A DNA stretch of 64,000 nt from Diphasiastrum complanatum (taxonomy: Eukaryota > Streptophyta > Lycopodiopsida > Lycopodiales > Lycopodiaceae): assembly GCA_029204225.1 (NCBI GenBank), contig CM055097.1, forward strand, positions 27,063,039 through 27,127,038. Reading direction: 5' to 3'. Position 1 is the stretch's first letter; every line of letters starts with the position of its first letter. The translations under genes were made by a program, and so were the position numbers. Below, piece by piece: positions 1 to 12,270 of the stretch. Under the pieces are notes generated by a model that was not told the origin of the DNA, searched no databases, and was given only the letters and a program-made list of their open reading frames with translations.

Positions 1-114
1 TTTTGAACGTCTCTTTGCATCTCTAATCCACATATGAGAGCAGGGAATGCATTGTCCATTGTTGCTTGCAGCATAGGCAATAATATCTAACCCCAAATCT
101 CATAGTAAAGAGGA

Positions 115-487
115 CATGGAAGATAAAATGCTCCAATGTCTTAAGCACGTGAGACCTCCATGGAGCAGTTATGGACTAGGTAAGCCCTAACCCTATTGCG
201 TCTTTAGGAGTCTTGTCAGCAATTGATTTGTTGGACTCCTATTTAGGAGAGATTTTGCGTTGATGATGTTTCCTAGAATATACATTGGGCAGCCCCTAGG
301 CTTTCAACATGCTTCTTGCACATTCAACAATGGTTCTATTCTTTCTTTTGGCTACTCCATTTTGTGGAGTTGTGAGCTGCCATCTAATGCCAACAAAATG
401 CATTAAATTTTGTTGATATGAATTCATCTCCTCTATCACATCTCAAGAGCTTTATCTTTCTTCTTGTTTGATTCTCCACTTCAGTCT
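115..487 (-). pseudogene. Ty1/copia integrase fragment
   Basis: Read on the minus strand, this stretch gives the core of a copia integrase. It includes LLRCDRGDEF, then a segment matching the usual QLTTPQNGVA..KNRTIVE block (here QLTTPQNGVAKRKNRTIVEC), then LNRSPTN, and further on SHVLKTLEHFIFHV, which corresponds to the family's 'SHLKVFG' segment. The frame changes and stops occur between these blocks, so it is a dead fragment. No protease, reverse transcriptase or LTR was seen next to it, and the left end of the window cuts the element. The assignment to copia rather than gypsy rests on the wording of the integrase motifs and is secure. Confidence 0.8.
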
Positions 488-496
488 TGAATTGCA

Positions 497-880
497 GTGG
501 TGCTAAAAAAAAAGTACCCTGCGAGAGCTAAGTTTTTGATGAGGTACTGTTGTGAAAGAGGCTACAGTCAGTTGAGTTGGTTGCCCTCTTTGCTCAATGA
601 TGAAGATGGAGCTCAGTTTGTGACCCGCTTGTGTGATATCCTTCTACAAGGTAGAGATTTTTGGAGGCTTCCCATTCTTGGTACCGGCCTAGAAGACGAC
701 TTCCTTAGATACAGGAAAGCCCTATCTCATCTATTGTTTTTTGGATATACAGGAGTAGGAGAGACAAACTGTCAAGATTGTTTCTGCAATGGCAATGGAG
801 CCATGGAGGACATTGCTAATTCAAGAAGGAAACTTTATTTAGTTTTTATGCTTGTCATTGTGAAGATCATATCCACTTGA
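497..880 (+). CDS. Unrecognised ORF beside the copia scrap
   Basis: A 127-residue open frame that I do not recognise. It starts just after a possible splice acceptor (ttgcag), so the methionine may not be the true start. The segment from about residue 7 to 85 (KYPARAKFLMRYCCERGYSQ onward, to YRKALSHLLF) is mixed in composition and looks protein-like. The C-terminal part has a Cys pair (NCQDCFCNGNG). It could be an exon of the gene whose 3' exons follow at 1746-2633, but its residues do not match the GOT1 N-terminus I would expect. It could equally be chance. No function is proposed. Confidence 0.2.
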   Translation: MVLKKKYPARAKFLMRYCCERGYSQLSWLPSLLNDEDGAQFVTRLCDILLQGRDFWRLPILGTGLEDDFLRYRKALSHLLFFGYTGVGETNCQDCFCNGNGAMEDIANSRRKLYLVFMLVIVKIIST

Positions 881-1745
881 TATAAGGATAACGATGCTCT
901 TGGGCAAGGTATCTAGCATACATGGAAAGTCTTCCATTAAATACTTTGGAGAATGTGGACCAGTTGTGGTAACATACTCTTACAGACTGTCTGAATCAAC
1001 AGATCACGATCCGTATAAGGAGTTCCAAACCTTCTTAGGAAAAATAGTGAAAGTATATAGATAACCTACCAGGTCAATGATGAAAGGACATTTGCAAAAG
1101 CCTACTAATGATTGTCGTTTGCCATTGTCCAGCTAGTAGCTAGCTGATGACTGTAAGCTTCGTCACATTGCTATGTGATTTCTCGCAGCAATCATTGGTG
1201 ATGATGGAGGTTGTCTTTCTTGCAAGTTGGTTTTTGTATTATATCAGAAGCTAATGTGGCATGCTCTGCTTCCATGAAAAAATTATTATGATAAGTTGCA
1301 TGTGAATGATAGGTGGTCCCTCCATGCTCTCTTACACAGCTGGTAGTAAAATGTTTGTCTGACATTTCTGGCTTAAATTTCTCATTCCTTGTGTAACGGG
1401 AAAGGTTTACAAGAGTAAGTTGGGTAACTCAAAATTATGTTTTAGCTTAGAATCAGCACTGTGTTTTACCCACATTTTATCTTTCTTTTACACCAGCTTA
1501 ATTCAAATTTCATAATTATATCACATGAATCATCAGATGCTTGACAGGAATCTTGCACTTAATGTAGCTTACCAAAACCAACTTGCATATATCATTTGAG
1601 ATGTGAGGTTCTCCTAGTCCTTATGAGTTGCTAAGGCATCTCTTAGCAGCTAATCCACAATAACATTTTCAATTTTCAGATCGATGCTTATTTGTTCTAG
1701 CAGTTTTTTGTATAAATTTGCTCAAACTTTTTTTTTTTTTTGCAG

Positions 1746-2633
1746 GGGTCTTTATCGTTCCTGGGAGGAATTTTACTGGTACTTTTTGGGTGGGCCGTTG
1801 TAGGAATATTTGTGGAGGCATATGGTTTCTTTGTTCTCTTCAGGTAGTAACTCGAATTGCCTCCTCTTTAAAGCTTTGAACTCCTTTGTGTGCACTTCAA
1901 GACTAGATAGCTTCAGCTATATCAACAACTTCTGATAGTTTCTGATATTCCTACTGTTATGGGGTGTTGCCCTAAGCGGTGACCATGGTGTCTTTAACGC
2001 TTGTAGTACTGATAAAATTTTGAAAACCTGGCATGTCAGTGGTTTCTTTCCCACTGCAGCTGTCTTTCTATATAAAGTACCTGTACTTGGTTGGTTTCTT
2101 CAACAACCATTCCTCGTATCTGTAAGTACTCCGTCTGCAATCTTGGCATGTCCAAATTCTAATCACTTTTTGCTTCTCTTTGGGATCAGAAACTCAAAAT
2201 ATGTTTATTTGAGCCAACCAGATTAGCTGAAAAATGACTTTTAATGCTGAGCCTCACACATGCATGTTCTGTGGTTTCTTACTAGTTAAGGTATTGTTTT
2301 TTATTGAATCAAGGTTTTTCTCTTTGTTATCTGCACTTTGTTGTGACAATCTTCAACACGTTAGACAATAGATGATGGATATTCAGCTTGCCACTTTTTT
2401 GACTAGCTCAATTTCTTGTCAGTAGAGCGTTTGTGCTGACCTTGAGAACTTTTGTAAATAATCATCATGCTTGTGAACAAGAATAAGATGCCTTGTGTGC
2501 TAGTTTTATAACTTTTAAGTTACTTTTCTCTGACTAAGGCTGCTAGTGCTGAATGCATCTTTTGTTTAAGATCTGAGTCTTTCTTCCTCAACAGGTGATA
2601 AATAGTTTTCGCGATCGTCGGGTGCCTGTATGA
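1746..2633 (+). CDS. GOT1: GOT1-like vesicle transport protein, 3' exons only
   Basis: Three exons join in phase: 1746-1843, 2040-2121 and 2595-2633. Each intron has a GT donor (gtagta, gtaagt) and an AG acceptor (tgcag, gtcag, acag). The product is 72 residues ending in FRDRRVPV. It begins GSLSFLGGILLVLFGWAVVG and continues through EAYGFFVLFS and GFFPTAAVFLYKVPVLGWFL to QQPFLVS. This matches the C-terminal half of the Got1/Sft2 family: small four-helix membrane proteins of the Golgi that assist fusion of ER-derived vesicles. Two hydrophobic segments are visible. The N-terminal half (normally containing an IGLGLTGFG-type helix) was not found upstream. A possible degenerate exon at about 1395-1420 carries a stop. 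The gene is either truncated by the copia insertion at the left edge or a fragment; the intact splice sites suggest recent loss. Confidence 0.7.
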
Positions 2634-4089
2634 TTTCATGGTTTCCTGATCGTCGGCGCAAGGCAGGGGATTTTGAACGAACAAGGTTTTTTGAAAGAAT
2701 AAGGATATTTGACATTACTTTGTTTCTTGGCTACATTTGATATTTGGATCATTCCGGGTTGTACACTAAGATGACGGAATCTATTTTTGATGATTATACT
2801 TGCTGATGATTCCCTTCAGCGACTCTGGAGGTGGTATCATTGAAAACCTGTTCGTCTTTGATAGTTTGTTTGCAAATAAATTATATGGTTTGAAACCTGA
2901 AGATCTATTCAGTCAAATAGTCATGTACAGCTTTTGAAGCCTTGACAATTATGCTTGTTTGTTTCATTAATTTCTGCAGAGGAAATGATACATCAAAATA
3001 AAGCCTACCTTATGCACACATTTAATGCTTGCTAGGCATGTTCAATGCAAGTGTTATAAGGGGCCACGTTGCTTTTTTGGTATTCTGGGAGTCTATTTCT
3101 AATCGTCTTCTTTTCCAACCTTTTCAACACACTCTCATTTTAGTCCCGTGCTGGCTATTGCACAAAACAGCACACATGTTTGTAGCTATAGGAAAATCAT
3201 AAATTCAACTGATGCATAAGTGATGTTTGAAATCAATATGTTAATGTAGAACACAGAGTCATTTTGAAGTGCTTTTCTGATTAAGATATGCCTCTCTAAC
3301 TTTTTAAGAATGAGTAAAGGCGTCTGAAAAAAGTTATTTGTTTTTAAATGAGAGACTTACCAAAATCTTCTCGTTTTGTCCAAAATTGGAGGACCTCTTT
3401 CTGAGCTACTTATTAAACAACTACTCAATTGATCTAATGATTTTAATATAAGAATTGCAATCACTACACATATTCAACATGAATGTTGTGATGGCCTTGC
3501 CATAGTTCTTTTCGCGGATCGATAAATAGTCCCCCTTCTCCCAAAAAAACTTTGAAATCAAATGGACACCAAAACCATACTACATAAGCAAGAATGAGAA
3601 CATTGATGCTTCTGCTGCCCCAAAAGGTGTATTGAGCCCCTTGATGGCAAATTGTCTATTTTCATCATTCTATGAAGCCAAGATATCACAATAACTTTGG
3701 TGAAACTTTTTCCATGCCTTTCGCAAGGATTATGTCTATTGTGTCTAGATCGTAGGATGTTGGTTATATAGTTTCTTGATTTACATGGCTCCTCTAACCT
3801 TGAGGTTGGGATCATATCAAGGATGAATTCACTTGATTCAAAATGTGGAAGTTGACTTTGGGTGAAGTCTTAAAGGATTGGACAATGTTACTTTTTAGAG
3901 GTAAAATATAGTGTATAAGAGAAAACAAAAATAGTCAAATCTCTTCCTAGGTTTTAAAAGATGGGAAATCAATAAATGGCCAAGGGCATTGTGGGAGGAG
4001 CAATAAGAGTGTGCAAGCGTCCTACATGAGAGGTGTTCTCTCTTTATTCTAAATGCTAGCAAGTGAGCAAATGGCAATTTTAGAAGTTA

Positions 4090-4094
<5 letters not shown>
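2634..4094. other. Noncoding interval after the GOT1-like exons
   Basis: AT-rich sequence with no ORF that looks protein-like. The first part is probably the 3' UTR of the GOT1-like transcript. I saw no repeat structure or transposon ends here. Confidence 0.5.

Positions 4095-4169
<75 letters not shown>
4095..4169. repeat. (CT)n microsatellite
   Basis: An uninterrupted CT dinucleotide run of about 75 bp, seen directly. Confidence 0.97.
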
Positions 4170-4171
<2 letters not shown>

Positions 4172-4753
4172 GGGTAGTATCTAACCTTATTATCCCCTCT
4201 TGCTTTAAATTGTCTAAGTAGGTGACATACCCCTAAATGGTGTAAACTCTTTTAGCGGGAGTTTTTTCAAAATAAATACCCTCGTCAATGAAAGGTCCTT
4301 TCCATGAAGCTTCAGGTGGATGCACTATTTTTGCTATGAATCACATTGCTTTGCTTTGAGGTTTTTACCTCTTCTTCACTTCCTCTTCATCACTTCTCTT
4401 GCAAAGTGTTTGGACAACGCCCATCCTCAACGCACACGGTCGCTTCTCACGACCCTTTCAGGTATGCATACAATTTACTCATCATCATTTGTTGAAGTGT
4501 GAACAACTACCGCACCAGTTGCTACATGCTGATAGTATAAATGATGGTTGATTACTTCATGAATAGCTTCATTGTGGTAATTCACTGGAAAACTAACGAT
4601 GCTCATTAGTATTCAATGAAGACGTTAGCATATCTACCGCTTTACAAGTGATAGCTTGATAGCTTATCAATAATTACTCCTTATTATACATCAAATAAAT
4701 GAAAGAACGCTTGCTAAACATATGTAAAATGTTTTCACGAAAAGATTTATAGG

Positions 4754-5080
4754 TTGAGCAGGGACACACGTTCAATGGTAAATCCATGCCATGCTAACTC
4801 GTGGACCCATGAAAGAGTCATGTAATGGTGTCAAGACCCCTTGCGCATATCCATGCTTTCCAAAGGGTGTTCAAGCTCGATTACTAGTTTAATTAGTAGT
4901 GTAAACTTGAGAGGGCATGTGCAAAAATCACAAATTTATTTAAGCTGTCGTGTTTAAGAAACAAGTAAAGAGTCTTTGGCTTGTATAGTCTCAATGAATA
5001 TGTTGGGGCAAATCCATGGCATACTAACATCGGAGACTATAACAACCCTTGCGCAAATCCATGTGATTCAAGAGTATTGT
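4754..5080. repeat. Paired 'AAATCCATGCCAT' motifs, copies 1 and 2
   Basis: Two blocks about 250 bp apart share the pattern (C/T)AAATCCATGCCAT.CTAAC, then a 30-60 bp variable stretch, then CCTTGCGCA.ATCCATG followed by a TTC-A-A/G-rich tail. The first block is near 4780-4870 and the second near 5010-5080. The same pattern returns twice near 24.7-25.1 kb. The family is not one I recognise. Confidence 0.5.
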
Positions 5081-5237
5081 AAGCCAAAGACAGGTACAAT
5101 GTTATGTATTGGGTTAGTTCGATAATCGTTTGAAACACATAGTGTAAAAAAGAAGGCAAGAAGAAAATAACGTTTTAAGGAAGAGCGAACATAAGTAAAA
5201 TACTATTTTCATAGTGTCTCTGATTAAGTCGAGGTGA

Positions 5238-6618
5238 TCTTAAGCCTTTGCTTTGCTGTTGTGTATAGCCTGGGCAACTCGCTATTTTCAAAGGCAAGGC
5301 ACTACAAATCTGAAGGGCCATTGTCGCACATTTCACACTATTCGGGATTTCGGAGTCTTGTTCATTCTTTAGTGCCTACCTCGGAGCACCTCCACGCAGC
5401 CAGAGCCTCCCACCTTCGCATTTTTTGAAATTTTCTACCTTCCGACACCTTCACATTTCTTAAAGACAATTGTCGCACTTCTTAAGGCAGCTTCACACTT
5501 CTTCAAGGGCAACCTTCGCACTTCTTCTCTCTCTCTTCGCATTTTCTCAGGGCAGCGAAGAGGGGTTCTTCTCCACGTAAGTTAGAAGGCGGCAAGCTAC
5601 AAATGCACCTCCAACCATCTTGGGCATCAGTCGCAGGGTTTTTCTAGTAAGACCAGCGAAGGCAACACTCTCTTCCTCTCATGCAGGTCAGCAGGCGGTT
5701 TTCTTCCAGGACAACAATTGAGAAGAAAGTTATGGCAGGTCTTCGCATTCCATTGGCTCATAGGCAGTCTGTTCCATATGTCAAATACTGATTTGCTCTC
5801 ATTCTTGAAGCAGTTGTAGAGCCCTCTTCTCTCTAGCACGGATCTCTCTAGCTATATTATGCCAGTCTTATGCCATTGTAAATCATTCAGACACAATGTA
5901 GAACAGAGGCTTAGAAGCTCTGTTGGTGCTTTAATGTAGATTTACCGCTTTTGCTATTCATCTACAAGATCAGAACCTTTGTATTCTTAGATTCTTGTAT
6001 AGAGGCGTAGCAATCCCTCTACTTTGCAGTGTCTAGACTGTATTGCACATGGTGAAAACATATAATGTAAATCTAAGCGTTCTGAATCACACACAACTTC
6101 TTTCTATTGTGACTACCTTCTGTGCTTTTCATGGTGATTCATTTTGGTAATAGAAAGTTTATGGCATTGTATTGTTTGTGCCTATACATAGTGTTTGGAC
6201 TGGAATTGTCTAGTGAAGTGTCTCTAGCCTTCAATCTTGTGATTTGCGCAGATCATAGGAGTTAGATTCATGATAAGCTACTGTCAAGATAACGGAAACA
6301 TTGTGTGGCTTTCCCTTTTGCTGAAGTATTTGCTTTCTTGAGTTCACTCCCATTTGAATCTGAAAACCATAATGAAGTATTCAGTAATTTTTTTCTTGGG
6401 TGTTTTGTTTTCTTTGAAAGGTTGTTCTGGTAGCCCCTTATGGAAACATCTGTTGATGACCAGATTGCAATCATTTTATATTCCACTCCGTTCATTCTTG
6501 GTTATTTCCTTAGTTTGCACTAATAATGACAGTATTAGCCTTTTTATTGCTCTCTAGTAGGAACGATACCCGTTTATATTACAAATATCTATCATTTTAT
6601 TGTTGGTATGCCGCGACA
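5238..6618 (+). repeat. 5' LTR of the tRNA-Asp element
   Basis: This copy aligns with 7384-8469 almost base for base from 'ATCTTAAGCCTTTGC' to 'CCGCGACA'. It is longer because it carries about 320 bp (about 5667-5985) that are missing from the 3' copy. It lacks the TGTGGTGACC start seen in the 3' LTR. It contains a short internal array of CTTCGCACTTCTT-like units (about 5470-5545) followed by a small CT run. Confidence 0.8.
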
Positions 6619-6629
6619 TATACCAATTT

Positions 6630-6647
6630 TGGCGTCGTTGCCGGGGA
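6630..6647 (+). other. Primer-binding site, tRNA-Asp type
   Basis: TGGCGTCGTTGCCGGGGA is the complement of the plant tRNA-Asp 3' end with one mismatch to the usual TGGCGCCGTTGCC. It sits 11 bp inside the end of the 5' LTR, where a minus-strand primer site belongs. Confidence 0.8.
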
Positions 6648-7313
6648 GCAATGCCAAATAGGATGTTCTGTCATTATTTTGATTTTTGTTTGTATTTTTC
6701 AGATTCACAGGTTACTGTTATGGTTCTTCAAGTATTTCAGAAAGGGAAGAGTGAAATCTGAGTTTCGACCACCCTGACTCGTCATTTCACTTTTGATTTT
6801 CTAGTTTCGATTTTTGGTAGAGTTCTTAAAGTTGTTTACAGTTTGTAAAATTTGTAAGTTTTTGTAATGTTACAGTCTAAAGATTCTTCGTCATGTCAAT
6901 AAGATTCTGGTTTTTCGTAAGCAAACCTATATCTATGCTTTTCCAGATCGGATTTTTATTTTTCTTTCTCTATTTTTCTTAGTTTCAATTTTTTACAAGA
7001 TCTTCAAGCTAAAATATAAGCCTGTTCTGGTGTTGTCCAAGATGTGTTGATGTTGTCTAAAGAATGTTGCTGACAAATGCTGATCTTTCTATGTTAACGA
7101 TTTGTTGGTGCTGCTGTCCAAAATCACATTATTTAAATGATGCAGAGCCAAGTTTTTAAAGCTGATTTTCTGTTCTGCATATGCTCATAACTATGTCAAA
7201 TGGTACTGAATTTTGGAAGTATTATATGCTGAAGTTTTACTTGTTGAAGACTATATAGTCAAAAGCTTCGACAATGGTTCCTATTCTCAGTGTTTGCGAG
7301 CCGCTGCACACTT

Positions 7314-7324
7314 GAGGAGGGGAA
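7314..7324 (+). other. Polypurine tract
   Basis: GAGGAGGGGAA lies immediately before the TGTGGTGACC start of the 3' LTR, the expected plus-strand priming position. Confidence 0.7.
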
Positions 7325-7326
7325 TA

Positions 7327-8469
7327 TGTGGTGACCTGGTTTCAACAATTTGTTAATGATTTCGGTTTTTTATTGCTAAATCTTAAGCCTTTGCTTTTTT
7401 TGTTGTGTATAGCATGGGCAACTCGCTATTTTCAAAGGCAAGGCACTACAAATCTGAAGGGCCATTGTCGCACATTTCGCACTATTCGGGATTTTCGAAG
7501 CCTCGTTCATTCTTTAGTGCCTACCTTAGAGCACCTCCACGCAGCCAGACTCCCACCTTCGCATTTTTTGGGATTTTCTACCTTCCGACACCTTCGCATT
7601 TCTTAAGGACAATTGTCGCACTTCTTAAAGGCAGCTTCGCACTTTTTCAAGGGCAACCTTCGCACTTCTTCTCTCTCTCTCTCTCTCTCTTCGCATTTTC
7701 TTAGGGCAGCGAAGAGAGGTTCTTCTCCACGTAAGTTAGAAGGCGGCAAGCCGCAAATGCACCTCCAACCATCTTGGGCATCAGTCGCAGTGTTTTTCTA
7801 GTAAGACCAGCGAGTGTTCTCAGATTCTTGTATAGAGGTGTAGCAATCCCTCTACTTTGTAGTGTCTAGACTGTATTGCACATATCTTTGTACTCTACAA
7901 ATGGTGAAAACAGATAATGTAAATCTGAGTGTTCTGAATCACACACAACTTGTTTCTGTTGTGAATACCTTCTGTGCTTTTCATGGTGATTCATTTTGGT
8001 AATAGAAAGTTTATGGCAATGTATTGTTTGTGCCTATACACAGTGTTTGGACTGGAATTGTCTAGTGAAGTGTCTCTAGCCTTCAATCTTGTGATTTGTG
8101 TAGATCATAGGAGTTAGATTCATGATAAGCTACTGTCAAGATAACGGAAACATTGTGTGGCCTTCCCTTTTGCCGAAGTATTTGCTTTCTTGAGTTCACT
8201 CCCATTTGAATCTGAAAACCATAATGAAGTATTCAGTATTTCTTTCCTAGGTGTTTTGTTTTCTTTGAAAGGTTGTTCTGGCAGCCCCTTACGGAAACAT
8301 TTGTTGATGACCAGATTGTAATCATTTTATATTCCACTCCGTTCATTCTTGGTTATTTCCTTAGTTTGCACTAATAATGACAGTATTAGCCTTTTTATTG
8401 CTCTCTAGTAGGAACAATACCCGTTTATACTACAAATATCTATCATTTTACTGTTGGTATGCCGCGACA
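7327..8469 (+). repeat. 3' LTR of the tRNA-Asp element
   Basis: Starts TGTGGTGACC after the purine tract and ends CCGCGACA, so it has the canonical TG...CA ends. It is about 1.14 kb. Compared with the 5' copy it lacks a 320-bp block near 7813, has a longer CT run near 7670-7690, and carries scattered substitutions. Confidence 0.8.
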
Positions 8470-8687
8470 ATAAACTAATCGTCCAACAACTCTGTGAATC
8501 ATTGTGAAACTGAATGGTCTACTTGATTTCTCTCTCTTTGACTTTCAAAGTATCATTTTTAGAGAGATCATGCATCTGCAAGCATTTGGGCATGTACACT
8601 CTTTCAAACTAATTTAATCCATTCTAGTATATGTTATATATTTTCATGTCATGTTGTGTAATTGTGTTGTTCATAATTGCATTGAAC

Positions 8688-8866
8688 CATGGTTCGGGTG
8701 TGAACCGCCTATCGTAGTTCAAACCATCGAACAATTCCAAGCCGGTTTGAACAATTTTTGCCCCAAAACCACCCCAAAAAAAAATGATTTGAACCATTTG
8801 TTGATTCGAACCCAGCTAGCCAGTTCAAACCGGGATCAACTGGGACGAATCGGCTTGCAACACTAG
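8688..8866. repeat. GGTTCAAACC-rich end of a hAT-like element
   Basis: A cluster of GGTTC/GAACC and CCGGTTTGAAC-type motifs ends in GCAACACTAG, which reads CTAGTGTTGC on the minus strand. That is the form taken by many plant hAT terminal repeats with GGTT-rich subterminal DNA. Only one end is recognisable, so this is probably a solo end or a decayed MITE. The open frame across it is a composition effect. Confidence 0.4.
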
Positions 8867-8869
8867 CGT

Positions 8870-11241
<2,372 letters not shown>

Positions 11242-11244
11242 ATC

Positions 11245-11413
11245 ATGTCTCGTGATTGTGCTGAATCTTCTAATCTGGCTCCTCCATGACTAGAACGCAG
11301 AATTCCACATATCAATGCACCAAAGTACGATGGAGAATCTGACCCAGTCCGATTTCTCCAAGACTTTGATAATGCATGCCGTTTTTATGGAGATACCTTA
11401 GAAACTGAAAAGC
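11245..11413 (+). pseudogene. Ty3/gypsy gag fragment
   Basis: The frame starting MSRDCAESSNLAPP has a stop, then continues INAPKYDGESDPVRFLQDFD and NACRFYGDTLETEKLL. This matches the start of the retrotransposon Gag domain, whose usual form is 'P.F.G...P..FL..F', with the following acidic helix. It stops abruptly where the LTR-like repeat begins. No capsid remainder, zinc knuckle or pol was found on the other side. Confidence 0.6.
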
Positions 11414-12115
11414 TGTTAATAAACTTCCGCCATGGCATGTGTTTTAAGCCCATGAGTAGAAGCTTAAAAAAATATAAAAAAAACTTAAACTTAGATTTAG
11501 AACTTAGACTTAGGAAACTTAAGATTAGAAATATTTTGTCATAAGTTCTCCTAAATTAAGAAACTTTGAAGTTCTAAATCCTAAGTTAGAAGTTCTAGAA
11601 AGACTAGAAATAGATTAGTCCCATAAGTTAGTGGATACTTATGGAAGACACTCCTTGCCAGAAAAGGAGAGGTATTTGCCTTGTAAATAACACTTTCAAG
11701 ATTAAGCTATCAAAATCTCTATTTTTGACATTATCTCTCTATTTCATTTGTGTTGGGAAGGTGCATAGCTTGAGGAAAAGTGCTCGGGCCTCCTCTTGCC
11801 TCCTCATTGGTTTGTATTGTGGCATGTATTTTGTTGATTGATTATTAATTAGCCGCAATCTTCCACTCTAATTCCCTTTGGGTGTTAATCTAGGATTTAG
11901 TTTAATCACCTTGCTAGTTGGGTAAGCCTTAGTAAGGTTTGTATTTTATCATCTTAGTTAGTTTCATTTCTATTTCGAGCACTAGTTGGGTAAGCTTTAG
12001 TGCTTTCATCATTGTTTTCTATGTTCGCACTCCATTTGAAGCTTGGTAGAAACTTAGAAAGTGGATGATCCTCTCTATACTACACCACATCGTGAGTAGA
12101 TCTAGATAAACATTC
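11414..12115 (+). repeat. LTR-like repeat, copy A
   Basis: Begins TGTTAATAAACTTC and shares about 285 bp with 34323-34607, including the phrase ATGGCATGTGTTTT, an 'AAACTTAAACTTAGA' slippage region, and TCCCATAAGTTAGTGG. It interrupts the gypsy gag scrap and lies just before the copia gag at 12271, so it may be that element's 5' LTR. The right end and a tRNA-Met primer site could not be placed, so its end is approximate. Confidence 0.5.
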
Positions 12116-12270
12116 ACATACCAGATTTACTTCCAGCATTATCCAAAGATATTGAGTAAATTGGCGTCCAGAAGCACCAATGATGAAACGATTTGGTCAA
12201 GGTTTGAAGGTATAGAAGGGTACGGACAATCAACCAAACGACAAGAAAAAAAAATAGACTTCAAGAAGCA

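Larger units (their letters stand above)
5238..8469 (+). mobile_element. Non-autonomous LTR retrotransposon, tRNA-Asp primed
   Basis: Two direct repeats, 5238-6618 and 7327-8469, flank an internal segment of about 700 bp. A primer-binding site complementary to the 3' end of tRNA-Asp lies just inside the left repeat. A purine tract lies just before the right repeat. The repeats end in the same ...CCGCGACA. The internal segment has no gag or pol reading frame, so the element must have been mobilised in trans; it fits a LARD/TRIM-like derivative, although its LTRs are long for a TRIM. The tRNA-Asp primer is typical of the Athila/Tat branch of Ty3/gypsy, which is the likely helper group (inference). 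No clear target-site duplication was found because the left repeat lacks the first 60 bp or so of the right one. Confidence 0.8.

Noticed and set aside
1395-1420. Missing upstream exon of the GOT1-like gene (RERFTR before a gtaagt donor)
   Set aside because: The residues and phase would fit, but a stop codon lies directly before it and no acceptor is present. Too weak to annotate.
8651-8866. 71-residue plus frame
   Set aside because: It follows the GGTTC/GAACC-rich hAT-like end and owes its openness to that repeat.
12116-12270. tRNA-Met primer site before the copia gag at 12271
   Set aside because: The usual TGGTATCAGAGC was not found. TGGCGTCCAGAAGC is present but lies away from a plausible LTR end.
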